Shown here: piece after piece, positions 39,048-46,154 of the stretch
Layout: the number at the start of each line of letters is the position of its first letter
How positions within the stretch are numbered: position 1 is the first letter of the stretch
Assembly (NCBI GenBank): GCA_017429835.1
Contig: JAFROD010000004.1
Span: 1-64,000, forward strand
Direction of reading: 5' to 3'
Source: Oscillospiraceae bacterium
GTDB taxonomy: Bacteria; Bacillota; Clostridia; Oscillospirales; Oscillospiraceae
DNA length: 64,000 bases
Program-made: the position numbers and the translations under genes
The notes under the pieces: model-generated
Told to the model about the DNA's origin: nothing
Databases searched by the model: none
Seen by the model: only the letters and a program-made list of their open reading frames with translations

Positions 39048-40234
39048 GAAAGAAACAAGCGTCCGCGACCCTGCCGTACGTTTTCGTTCAGGGAATGATC
39101 TGGGCGACGTACGGCTTCCTGTTCTCCTACGCAAATCCCTATATGACTGAGAAGCTCGGACTGTCGGACACCGCCGCGGGACTGATCCTCTGCGCCGCGA
39201 CCGCGCTTGCCTGCCTGCTGCAGCCTGCGCTGACCGCCGCCGCAGACCGGACGAATCTGAGCGTGCGGCGCATTTTGGCGTTCGGCGGCGCGCTGACGGC
39301 GGTCTGCGCTGCCGCGACGATGCTCCCGCAGCTCGGCGCTGCGGCGGAGGCAGCCCTGTTCGCCGGCGCATGCGTCGGTCTGCAGGTGCTCCCGTCTTTC
39401 GCCAACGCCCTCGGCATGGAGGGCATCCGCAGAGGACTCAGGATCAACTTCGGGCTGGCGCGCGGTATCGGCTCGGTCAGCTTCGGCGCCGCGGCGCGCG
39501 TCGCACCGCTGCTGATCGATAAACTCGGCATGGCGGGCGTGGCGCTCGCGGGCGCGGTCACGGCGGCGCTCCTGATCCCGGCGGTCTTCCTGATGCCTGC
39601 CGGCGGACGGCTCGCCGCGCAGAGGGAGGAGGACAAGCCGACCTCCGCAAAGGAGTTCTTCCGCGAGAATCCCGGAATGGCAGGTTTTCTGCTCGGCGCG
39701 ATCCTGCTCTACGTCGGGCATAACGTCCTGAGCAACTGCATGTTCCGCGTGGCGCAGCTCAAGTCGCCGGACGCCGCGACCGAGGTACAGGGTACCGCCC
39801 TGATGATCGCCGCCGTCGTCGAGCTGCCCGCGATGTTCCTGTTTACCGCCGTGGTCAGGAAAGTCCGCTGCGACCTGCTGCTCCTGCTGTCGTGCCTGTG
39901 TATGACGCTGCGGCTGGTCTTGACCCTGCTTCTGCCCGGCGCGGCGGGGCTCTACGGCGCGCAGTTCATGCAGATGCTCGGCTTCGCGCTCTTTGCCGTC
40001 AGCACGGTCTACTACGTCGGCACGGTCGTGCCGAAGCGCAACGTCGTCAAGGGGCAGACCTATCTCGGCACGGCGAACACGCTCGGGTGTCTGGTCGCGT
40101 GGGCGCTCGGCGGAACGCTGATCGACGCGGTGGGCGTGCCGCTGATGCTGGCGGTCTGCATTGCGATCTCCGCCGTCGGCTTCGGACTGGTGCTGCTGTC
40201 GCGACAGAAGGTCACGCAGACCGTCGGCGCGTAG
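39044..40234 (+). CDS. MFS transporter
   Basis: This 396-residue protein has about twelve hydrophobic helices and the MFS_1-like/LacY-like layout: a helix-one start LPYVFVQGMIWATYGFLFSYA, a loop after helix two with QPALTAAADRTN, and a second-half repeat beginning near residue 205. Substrate motifs are not visible. The gene begins four bases inside the DUF3810 gene (ATGA), so both are translated from one message with the amidohydrolase. A role in uptake of the product of that operon is only inference. Confidence 0.82.
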   Translation: MRKKQASATLPYVFVQGMIWATYGFLFSYANPYMTEKLGLSDTAAGLILCAATALACLLQPALTAAADRTNLSVRRILAFGGALTAVCAAATMLPQLGAAAEAALFAGACVGLQVLPSFANALGMEGIRRGLRINFGLARGIGSVSFGAAARVAPLLIDKLGMAGVALAGAVTAALLIPAVFLMPAGGRLAAQREEDKPTSAKEFFRENPGMAGFLLGAILLYVGHNVLSNCMFRVAQLKSPDAATEVQGTALMIAAVVELPAMFLFTAVVRKVRCDLLLLLSCLCMTLRLVLTLLLPGAAGLYGAQFMQMLGFALFAVSTVYYVGTVVPKRNVVKGQTYLGTANTLGCLVAWALGGTLIDAVGVPLMLAVCIAISAVGFGLVLLSRQKVTQTVGA

Positions 40235-40599
40235 GGAAGATAATGCGGAATGCGGGCGGTTTACCATAATAAAAATTATGTAAATTGACGATCATGTTCC
40301 GCTCTGCAGAGCTGAACGGCGGAATGGTTCGTCCAGACGTGTCATTGCGAGCTTGCGTTGGCAGGCGTGGCAATCTGTCCGTCGCAAATTCGGCATCGTA
40401 CCGTATAAAGAGCGCGCGTCCGAAATCAAAACAAAACCGGCGCGCAACGCTCCCCTGCGAGAGAAAACGTCATTGATACCGGAGGGGCGGCCGTTGTCCT
40501 CCCGCCGTCATGGGCGCGTCATCGTATCTCGGCAAAGTGTGCCGCGACGGTACGCACAGATTGCACCCGCAAGGGTTGTAGCCGCAGCGGGCAGCATTA
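40235..40599. repeat. Intergenic repeats downstream of the MFS gene
   Basis: No gene is visible. It contains TAATGCGGAATGCGGGCGG (about 40243-40261), an AT motif CATAATAAAAATTATGTAAA (40265-40284) related to those at 19842 and 20054, a GTGTCATTGCGAGC...GCGTGGCAATCTGTCCGTCG copy (about 40340-40385) and a GTGCCGCGACGG...GATTGCACCCGCAAGGG copy (about 40538-40575). Confidence 0.6.
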
Positions 40600-40641
40600 A
40601 AAATACCGGTCGGAGAAGCGATCTTCTCCGACCGGTTTTTC
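40600..40641 (-). terminator. Bidirectional intrinsic terminator after spo0A
   Basis: ACCGGTCGGAGAAG (40605-40618), loop CGAT, CTTCTCCGACCGGT (40623-40636). T-tracts are on both strands (TATTTTTA leftward, TTTT rightward). It lies 10 bases downstream of the spo0A stop and also closes the MFS operon. Confidence 0.9.
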
Positions 40642-40651
40642 GTAACCTGTT

Positions 40652-41437
40652 TCAAATGGCGATGGGCTCCATGCTCTTGAGCTGGAGCTGGAGCTTGTCC
40701 GCGATCAGCGCGATGAACTCCGAGTTGGTCGGCTTGCCCTTCGTGTTGGACACGGTGTAGCCGAAGAACCGCTGCAGCGTCTCCAGATCGCCGCGATCCC
40801 ACGCGACCTCGATCGCGTGACGAATGGCGCGTTCCACGCGCGACGGCGTGGTGGCGAAGGTCTTTGCCACCTGCGGATAGAGGACTTTCGTGATCGCGTT
40901 GATGACCTCCATGTCCTTGACCGCGATGATGATCGCTTCGCGCAGATACTGGTAGCCCTTGATGTGCGCCGGGACGCCGATCTCGTGGATCATGGAGGTG
41001 ACCATAGCTTCGACGTTGGCTTCACGGCTGCGCTGATAGGGGCTGCGCGGGGTCAGGCTGTCGCGCATTTCGTTGAGCCGCTCGTAGACGGCGCGCGGCG
41101 TGCACGGCTTGAGCAGTACGTACTGCACGCCGAGCGAGACAAGCAGGTTTGAAACAAATTCCGTCATAAAGTCTGCCAAAACCAGCAGCATCGGCTTCTT
41201 TTCCAGGGCGTTCGCCGCTTTTAAGACCGCGACGCCGTCCGCCTGGGGAAGCATCATATCTACTACGAGAAACTCGGGGCGGATCTCCCGCAGGAGATCA
41301 ATCGCCTCGATCCCGTCATTCGCCGTACCGACGACTTCGTACCGATCAGACTGCTCGAGAATCCCGGCAAGCTGCTTGGAATAATCCTCGCTGCTGTTGG
41401 CAAGCAGGACGCGATACATCTTTTCCATTTTCTGCAT
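40652..41437 (-). CDS. spo0A: Spo0A, sporulation response regulator (atypical receiver)
   Basis: Spo0A controls entry into sporulation. The 261-residue product has a receiver domain with phospho-acceptor Asp60 in [11 protein letters not shown] and LKPC, and the unmistakable effector domain: [39 protein letters not shown] and [20 protein letters not shown]. The receiver is odd: where family members have A-D-D-N near the N-terminus it reads LLANSSEDY, so both metal-binding aspartates are missing, and the switch Thr/Ser before the A-F segment is replaced (VLADFM). AGGAGG sits close to the first ATG; starts at 41428 or 41419 are equally possible. Confidence 0.93.
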   Translation of the reverse strand: MQKMEKMYRVLLANSSEDYSKQLAGILEQSDRYEVVGTANDGIEAIDLLREIRPEFLVVDMMLPQADGVAVLKAANALEKKPMLLVLADFMTEFVSNLLVSLGVQYVLLKPCTPRAVYERLNEMRDSLTPRSPYQRSREANVEAMVTSMIHEIGVPAHIKGYQYLREAIIIAVKDMEVINAITKVLYPQVAKTFATTPSRVERAIRHAIEVAWDRGDLETLQRFFGYTVSNTKGKPTNSEFIALIADKLQLQLKSMEPIAI

Positions 41438-41477
41438 TCCTCCTCCGTAAACTCCGTAACTTGAAAACGGTAGTTAT

Positions 41478-41581
41478 AATTTAGCATACCGTTCGCGGTT
41501 TTGCAAGGAATTTTAAGCAAAAATAGCCAAATACTATTCGACATAATACGACAATTTTCGGCAATATTACCAAATTCGACC
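41478..41581 (-). promoter_or_regulatory. spo0A promoter with upstream 0A-box cluster
   Basis: On the minus strand TTGCAA (41501-41506), 17 bases and TAAATT (41478-41483) form a promoter. Upstream, TGTCGAA (41537-41543) matches the Spo0A box TGNCGAA exactly, TGTCGTA (41547-41553) differs by one base and is phased by 10 bp, and GGTCGAA (41575-41581) is a further near match. This suggests autoregulation by Spo0A. Confidence 0.65.
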
Positions 41582-41618
41582 GGAGCTTCCGCAGTTCTCT
41601 CTATTTCGCAAATAGAAA

Positions 41619-41660
41619 TTGCCGCAAAACGGGAACGGTAAGCCGTGCGTTTTGCGGCAA
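41619..41660 (-). terminator. Hairpin downstream of mscL
   Basis: TTGCCGCAAAAC (41619-41630) pairs perfectly with GTTTTGCGGCAA (41649-41660). Leftward it is followed by ATTTCTATTT, a weak U-tract. It probably terminates mscL. Confidence 0.6.
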
Positions 41661-41671
41661 TAAGCAGCAAA

Positions 41672-42139
41672 TCATTTCTGCGCCAGCAGATCGCGGATCT
41701 CAACGAGGAGCTTTTCCTCCGCGGAGGGTTCGGGAGGCGCTTCTTCCGCCTTCTCTTCCTCTTCCTTTGCCTTCTTCGCCTCAGCCGCCTTGCGCAGCTT
41801 GTTGACGCCCTTGACCAGCAGGAAGACGACGAGCATCAGGATCAGGAAGCTGATGATCGCGGACAGGAAATTACCGAAGGTCAGGTAATTCTTGACGACT
41901 TCGCCGGTCTCGGGATCGGTCTTCTCAAAGATCGAGGGGAGTGCGATCTTCCACTCGTCGAAGCTCACGCCGCCGGTGAAGATGGAAATGATGGGCATGA
42001 TGATGTTGTTCGTGAAGGAAGTTACCAGATCTTTGAACACGCCGCCGATGATGATGCCGATCGCCATGTCAAACATGTTGCCGGAGATTGCGAACTCTTT
42101 GAATTCCTTGATAAAGCCCTTTTTCTCTTTCTTTGCCAT
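41672..42139 (-). CDS. mscL: MscL, large-conductance mechanosensitive channel
   Basis: MscL opens under membrane tension to release solutes during hypo-osmotic shock. The 155-residue subunit has the N-terminal amphipathic FIKEFKEFAISGNMFDMAIGIIIGGVF, which includes the conserved N-M/V-x-D-x-A-x-G-x-x-x-G of helix one, and a second helix FLSAIISFLILMLVVFLLVKGVNKL. A long charged C-terminal tail (AEAKKAKEEEEKAEEA) ends with EEKLLVEIRDLL, the cytoplasmic bundle helix. The ATG at 42139 follows GAAAGGAGGAAAC; a start at 42160 would lie upstream of that site. Confidence 0.93.
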   Translation of the reverse strand: MAKKEKKGFIKEFKEFAISGNMFDMAIGIIIGGVFKDLVTSFTNNIIMPIISIFTGGVSFDEWKIALPSIFEKTDPETGEVVKNYLTFGNFLSAIISFLILMLVVFLLVKGVNKLRKAAEAKKAKEEEEKAEEAPPEPSAEEKLLVEIRDLLAQK

Positions 42140-42213
42140 TTCTGTTTCCTCCTTTCTCAAAAGATTGTAATGATATCATACTCGGTCGCAGACCGAAGAT
42201 TACGGAGAACGCC

Positions 42214-43503
42214 TTATTTCTTCTCGATGATCTCAAGACCGCCGAGGTACTTGCGCAGGACTTCGGGCACGACGACGGAGCCGTCGGCGCGCTGATTCTG
42301 TTCGACCATCGCCGGGAAAATGCGGGAGGTCGCCAGACCGGAGCCGTTGAGCGTGTGGACGAATTCTGTCTTGCCGGTCGCCTCGCGGCGGAAGCGGATA
42401 TTGCCCCGGCGCGCCTGATAGTCGCGGGCGTTGGAGACGGACGAGACTTCCTTGTAGCCGTTCATGGACGGAATGAGAATTTCAATGTCATAGGTGCGCG
42501 CCATAGACGCCGAGCAGTCGCCCGCCGCCAGCTTCACGGTGCGGAAATGGAAGCCGAGCCCCTTGACCAAGTCCTCCGCCTTGCGCACGAGCTCGTCGAA
42601 CGCCTCGTCGGACTTTTCGGGCAGGGTGTACTGGAACATCTCGACCTTGTTGAACTGATGGCCGCGCACCATGCCGCGCTCGTCGGCGCGGTGGGAGCCT
42701 GCCTCGCGGCGGAAGCACGGCGTATAGGCGAAGAGCTTGTGCGGCAGATCCGCTTCGCTCAGGATCTCGTCGCGGTGGAGGGACGCCAGCGCGGTCTCCG
42801 CCGTCGGGAGCATGAAGTGCATGCGGTCGTCGGTCGGATTCTCGATCTTATAGACCTCGTCGGCAAATTTCGGGAACTGCCCCGCCGTTTCGCCGCACTT
42901 ATATTCGAGCATGTGCGGCAGAATGACCATTTCGTAGCCGTCGCGCAGGTGACAGTCCATAAAGTAGTTGAGCAGCGCCCATTCCAGCCGCGCGCCGAGC
43001 CCGCGGTACATCCAGAAGCCGGAGCCTGCCAGCTTCGTGCCGCGCTCGTAGTCGATCAGCCCGAGATCGGTGCAGAGATCGACGTGGTGCTTCGGCTCGA
43101 AATCGAATTTGTGCGGATCGCCGTAGTAGCGCAGCGGCTCGTTGTTCTCCTTGCCGCCGGGCTTGAGATCGGGATCGGGCAGATTGGGTAGCGACAGCAT
43201 CAGCGTGCGATACTCCGCTTCCACGTCGCTCAGCTTCGCGTCGTTCGCGGCGATCTGCGCCTTTAATTCGCCCATGCGCTTGAAAATGGGCGCAACGTCC
43301 TCGCCGTTCTTCTTGCGCATCGGGATCTCCTTGGAGACCTTGTTCTGCTCCGCTTTGCTCGTCTCCGTCTCGAGGATCAGCGCGCGGCGCTGCGCGTCGA
43401 GCTCCAGAATGCGGTCGATCTGCTGATCGCAGTCGACTTCTTTCGCGCGTAAGCCAGCCTTGACCCCTTCGGGATCGTCTTTGATTCTTCTGATATCCAG
43501 CAT
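42214..43503 (-). CDS. serS: SerS, seryl-tRNA synthetase
   Basis: This class II synthetase of 429 residues charges tRNA-Ser (and tRNA-Sec where present). An N-terminal antiparallel coiled-coil arm (about residues 25-105) binds the tRNA. Motif 2 is in CFRREAGSHRADERGMVRGHQFNKVEMF and motif 3 in NGSGLATSRIFPAMVEQNQ. Length and start MLDIRRIKDDPEGVKAGL are typical. No T-box is present upstream; the gene follows a small membrane protein gene and parB after short gaps, so it may be expressed with parAB. Confidence 0.97.
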   Translation of the reverse strand: MLDIRRIKDDPEGVKAGLRAKEVDCDQQIDRILELDAQRRALILETETSKAEQNKVSKEIPMRKKNGEDVAPIFKRMGELKAQIAANDAKLSDVEAEYRTLMLSLPNLPDPDLKPGGKENNEPLRYYGDPHKFDFEPKHHVDLCTDLGLIDYERGTKLAGSGFWMYRGLGARLEWALLNYFMDCHLRDGYEMVILPHMLEYKCGETAGQFPKFADEVYKIENPTDDRMHFMLPTAETALASLHRDEILSEADLPHKLFAYTPCFRREAGSHRADERGMVRGHQFNKVEMFQYTLPEKSDEAFDELVRKAEDLVKGLGFHFRTVKLAAGDCSASMARTYDIEILIPSMNGYKEVSSVSNARDYQARRGNIRFRREATGKTEFVHTLNGSGLATSRIFPAMVEQNQRADGSVVVPEVLRKYLGGLEIIEKK

Positions 43504-43517
43504 AGTATCACCTCATA

Positions 43518-43715
43518 TTAGCTATGTGCGCCGTTCTGCGCGGCCTCTCCGGCGATCGCGGGAGGGTTGATCGGCGCGGTCTCCTGCGGCACGTTGCGCT
43601 TGACCAGCAGGGAGATCGCCACCAGCACGAGGGCGGCGCCCAGTAAAATCGCGATATATTCCAGCGCGGCACGCTTGCGCTTTACCGGCCGGACTTCTGT
43701 TTCTGTTTCAGGCAT
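43518..43715 (-). CDS. Small single-helix membrane protein
   Basis: This is a 65-residue protein: a basic N-terminal segment (PVKRKRAA), one membrane helix (LEYIAILLGAALVLVAISLLV, about residues 19-39) and a short Pro/Ala-rich tail. No family is recognised. The ATG at 43715 overlaps the parB stop by 8 bases, and GGAGGAACGTC is well spaced. That, and the location between parB and serS, suggest a real, coupled gene. A longer frame from 43790 would lie wholly over parB and is rejected. Confidence 0.65.
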   Translation of the reverse strand: MPETETEVRPVKRKRAALEYIAILLGAALVLVAISLLVKRNVPQETAPINPPAIAGEAAQNGAHS

Positions 43716-44580
43716 GACGTTCCTCCGTAACGGAAAGTAATACTTCGTAAAGGCGCTGCAGGTCGTCCTGCCCGTAGAATTCGAGCTCAAAACGGCCCTT
43801 GCGCTTGCCGCTGACGATCTTGACCTTTCTGCCGAGCCGCTTCGTCAGCACTTTTTCGCATTCGCCGACGTAGTCGACGGTCAGGGCGGGAAGCCTCGCG
43901 GGCTTTTCCTTCTCTCCCGCCGCCATGCGCTTGCACATCATCTCCGCCTGCCGCACGGACAGCCGCAGGGCGATGATCTTCTGCGCCGCCGCCTTCTGCA
44001 GGCGCGCCGACGGCAGCGACAGCACTGCGCGGGCGTGCCCCGCGGAGAGCGTGCCGTCCTCGACCATCGCGCGGACTTCCTCCGGCAGCGCGAGCAGCCG
44101 CAGGGCGTTCGCCACGGCGGGACGGGATTTCCCGACCCGCGACGCCGCCTGCTCCTGCGTCAGACCGTAGTCCTCGATCAGGGCGCGGTAGCCCTCGGCC
44201 TCCTCCATGGGATTCAAGTCCTGCCGCTGCAAATTCTCGATCAGCGCAAGCTCCATGACCGTCTGATCGTCGGCTTCCAGCACGACGACGGGAACCTCTT
44301 TCAGCCCCGCCAGACGGGCGGCGCGCCAGCGTCGTTCGCCGGCGATGATCTGATAGTAACCGTTCTCGAGCGCGCGGACGGCGAGCGGCTGCACGATGCC
44401 GTGCTCCGCGATCGAATCCGCCAGCGCCTGCAGCTCGACCTCGTCAAAGGCGCGGCGCGGCTGACGGGGGTTCGGCTCGACCTTCTGCAGGGGCAGCGTC
44501 GTGACCGCCGGCTGCTGAGAAACCTCGGAAAAGTCGTCGATCAGAGCGCCGAGTCCGCGCCCCAGGCCTTTTTGCTTCAT
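43708..44580 (-). CDS. parB: ParB/Spo0J, centromere-binding CTPase
   Basis: ParB loads at parS as a CTP-dependent clamp and spreads to organise the origin. The 290-residue product starts MKQKGLGRGLGALIDDFSE and has the CTP-binding/ParB-N core with LQKVEPNPRQPRRAFDE and the GERRWRA box. The helix-turn-helix reads LTQEQAASRVGKSRPAVANALRLL. A C-terminal dimerisation region includes YVGECEKVLTKRLGRKVKI. Two perfect parS sites lie at 45420-45435 and 47096-47111. It starts 3 bases after the parA stop. Confidence 0.97.
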   Translation of the reverse strand: MKQKGLGRGLGALIDDFSEVSQQPAVTTLPLQKVEPNPRQPRRAFDEVELQALADSIAEHGIVQPLAVRALENGYYQIIAGERRWRAARLAGLKEVPVVVLEADDQTVMELALIENLQRQDLNPMEEAEGYRALIEDYGLTQEQAASRVGKSRPAVANALRLLALPEEVRAMVEDGTLSAGHARAVLSLPSARLQKAAAQKIIALRLSVRQAEMMCKRMAAGEKEKPARLPALTVDYVGECEKVLTKRLGRKVKIVSGKRKGRFELEFYGQDDLQRLYEVLLSVTEERHA

Positions 44581-44583
44581 AGC

Positions 44584-45339
44584 TTACCCCTTTCTGCGAA
44601 ATTCTTCCGCGACAGCAAGATAGGCGGCTGCCCCGCGGGAGCTGCGGTCATACGCGAGCACCGGCAGACCGTGGCTCGGCGCTTCGGCAAGGCGCACGTT
44701 GCGCGGTATCACGGCGGCGAAGACTTTTCCCGGGAAATGGCGGCGCACCTCCTGCGCGACCTGATTGGAGAAGTTCGTGCGGCCGTCGAACATCGTCAGC
44801 AGAACGCCGAAGATCTGCAGGCGCGGATTGAGCCGCTTCTTGATCGCGCGCATGGTCGCCATCAGGTCGGACAGACCCTCGAGCGCGTAGTATTCGCACT
44901 GCACGGGGATCAGAATGCTGTCTGCGGCGCACAGCGCGTTGATCGTCAGCAGCTCCAGGGAAGGCGGGCAGTCGATCAATATATAGTCGTAGGAGTCGCG
45001 TAAACGGTCAAGTTGAGCCTTTAATCTGTATTCGCGGTTATCCAGCCCGATCAGCTCCACCGTCGCGCCCGCCAACGCGGCGGTCGCGGGAATGAGATTG
45101 CCGTACTTCGTCCGGACGATGCAGCGTTCGGGCAGGGCGTTGTCGATCAGCATTTCGTACGCGCCCAGTACGACCGAGCGTTTTTCCACGCCGAAACCGG
45201 AGGTCGCGTTCGCCTGCGGGTCAAAATCGCACAAAAGGACACGCGCGCCGAGCTCCGTCAGCGCGGCGGTCAGATTCACGGCGGTGGTGGTCTTACCGAC
45301 CCCGCCTTTTTGATTGACGACCGCGATCACGGTTCCCAT
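44584..45339 (-). CDS. parA: ParA/Soj, chromosome partition ATPase
   Basis: ParA is a deviant Walker ATPase that, with ParB, moves origins and in Bacillus modulates DnaA. The 251-residue product has the deviant Walker A KGGVGKTT (about 11-18), LLCDFDPQANAT, YDYILIDCPPSLELLT and the IPVQCEYYALEGLS strand. The short N-terminus fits the chromosomal Soj type. The ATG at 45339 follows AAAGGAG; the longer frame from 45387 has no such site. The promoter (45378-45406) abuts the parS palindrome. Confidence 0.97.
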   Translation of the reverse strand: MGTVIAVVNQKGGVGKTTTAVNLTAALTELGARVLLCDFDPQANATSGFGVEKRSVVLGAYEMLIDNALPERCIVRTKYGNLIPATAALAGATVELIGLDNREYRLKAQLDRLRDSYDYILIDCPPSLELLTINALCAADSILIPVQCEYYALEGLSDLMATMRAIKKRLNPRLQIFGVLLTMFDGRTNFSNQVAQEVRRHFPGKVFAAVIPRNVRLAEAPSHGLPVLAYDRSSRGAAAYLAVAEEFRRKG

Positions 45340-45377
45340 AGCGAGTCTCCTTTCGGCGTTTTTATAGATTCGTAGAC

Positions 45378-45406
45378 ATAATATCACACGTTCCCGAAGA
45401 TTGCAA
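45378..45406 (-). promoter_or_regulatory. parA promoter adjoining parS
   Basis: On the minus strand TTGCAA (45401-45406), 17 bases, TATTAT (45378-45383). The -35 element is two bases from the 40-bp parS palindrome at 45408-45447, so ParB loading there could affect parAB transcription. Confidence 0.7.
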
Positions 45407-45407
45407 T

Positions 45408-45447
45408 AGAAAAATCGTGTGTTTCACGTGAAACACACGATTTTTCT
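45408..45447. other. parS: parS site within a 40-bp perfect palindrome
   Basis: The core TGTTTCACGTGAAACA (45420-45435) equals the Bacillus parS consensus. The symmetry extends 12 bases further on each side: 45408-45427 is the exact reverse complement of 45428-45447, with runs of five A and five T near the ends. In RNA it would fold as a long hairpin with a U-run, placed 70 bases after the lexA stop. It can thus serve as both a ParB loading site and the lexA terminator. Confidence 0.95.
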
Positions 45448-45517
45448 GTCCATAGACGTCAATACGGTTTCCCCTCGGGGGAAAGGCAATCCACCTCAAC
45501 AGGCAGCGTGCTGCGGC

Positions 45518-46084
45518 TCAGATTTCCCTCACGACCGCGCGCACCTTGCCCAATATCGTAGCTTCCCTGCCGTCGATCGGGGCGTAGGCGGGGTTTTCCG
45601 GCAGGAGCCAGACCGCGCCGTTTTTACGGCTGAGCCGCTTGACCGTCGCTTCGTCGCCGAGCAGCGCGACGACGATCTCGCCGTTGTCCGCCGTCTCCTG
45701 CGGGCGGACGATCACGGTGTCGCCGTCAAAGATGTGCGCGTCGATCATCGAATCGCCCTTGACGCGGAGCGCAAAACAGTCGGGCTCGCCGCTCCACGGC
45801 AGATAGCTCTCGACGTTCTCCTCCGCGAGGATCGGCAGACCGGCGGCAACGGTGCCGACGACCGGCACGCCGCGTTCCGGCAGACGGATGGCGCGGTTCT
45901 TCGTGCCGTCCACCTCGATCGCGCCGCTGTCGTTCAGGCTGCGCAGGTGGTAGTGAACGGACGCGGTCGATTTCAGGCCGACGCCCTGCATGATCTCGCG
46001 CACGGACGGCGCATAGCCGTGCCGCGCGGAAAACTCTTTCAGAAACGCGAGGATTTCCTCCCGCTTGTTGCTTGTTCGCGCCAT
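45518..46084 (-). CDS. lexA: LexA, SOS repressor
   Basis: LexA represses DNA-damage genes and cleaves itself with RecA help. The 188-residue product has a winged helix-turn-helix (YAPSVREIMQGVGLKSTASVHYHL) and a C-terminal S24 domain with the cleavage dipeptide Ala81-Gly82 in VAAGLPILAEEN. The nucleophile Ser112 is in KGDSMID and the general base Lys149 in EATVKRL. The ATG at 46084 has GAGGAG eight bases upstream. A TTG two codons earlier is too close to it. A candidate operator overlaps its promoter. Confidence 0.96.
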   Translation of the reverse strand: MARTSNKREEILAFLKEFSARHGYAPSVREIMQGVGLKSTASVHYHLRSLNDSGAIEVDGTKNRAIRLPERGVPVVGTVAAGLPILAEENVESYLPWSGEPDCFALRVKGDSMIDAHIFDGDTVIVRPQETADNGEIVVALLGDEATVKRLSRKNGAVWLLPENPAYAPIDGREATILGKVRAVVREI

Positions 46085-46115
46085 GAACAACGCTCCTCTT
46101 TTTCAAGATACTATT

Positions 46116-46154
46116 ATTATAGCACGTCATCGCTCAAAAAGCAAACATTTGTTT
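46116..46154 (-). promoter_or_regulatory. lexA promoter with candidate SOS box
   Basis: On the minus strand TTGCTT (46139-46144), 17 bases and TATAAT (46116-46121) lie 32 bases before the lexA start. AAACAAATGTTT (46143-46154), a palindrome with an AAAC-N4-GTTT form close to the Gram-positive LexA operator (GAAC-N4-GTTC), overlaps the -35. This suggests autorepression. Confidence 0.6.
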
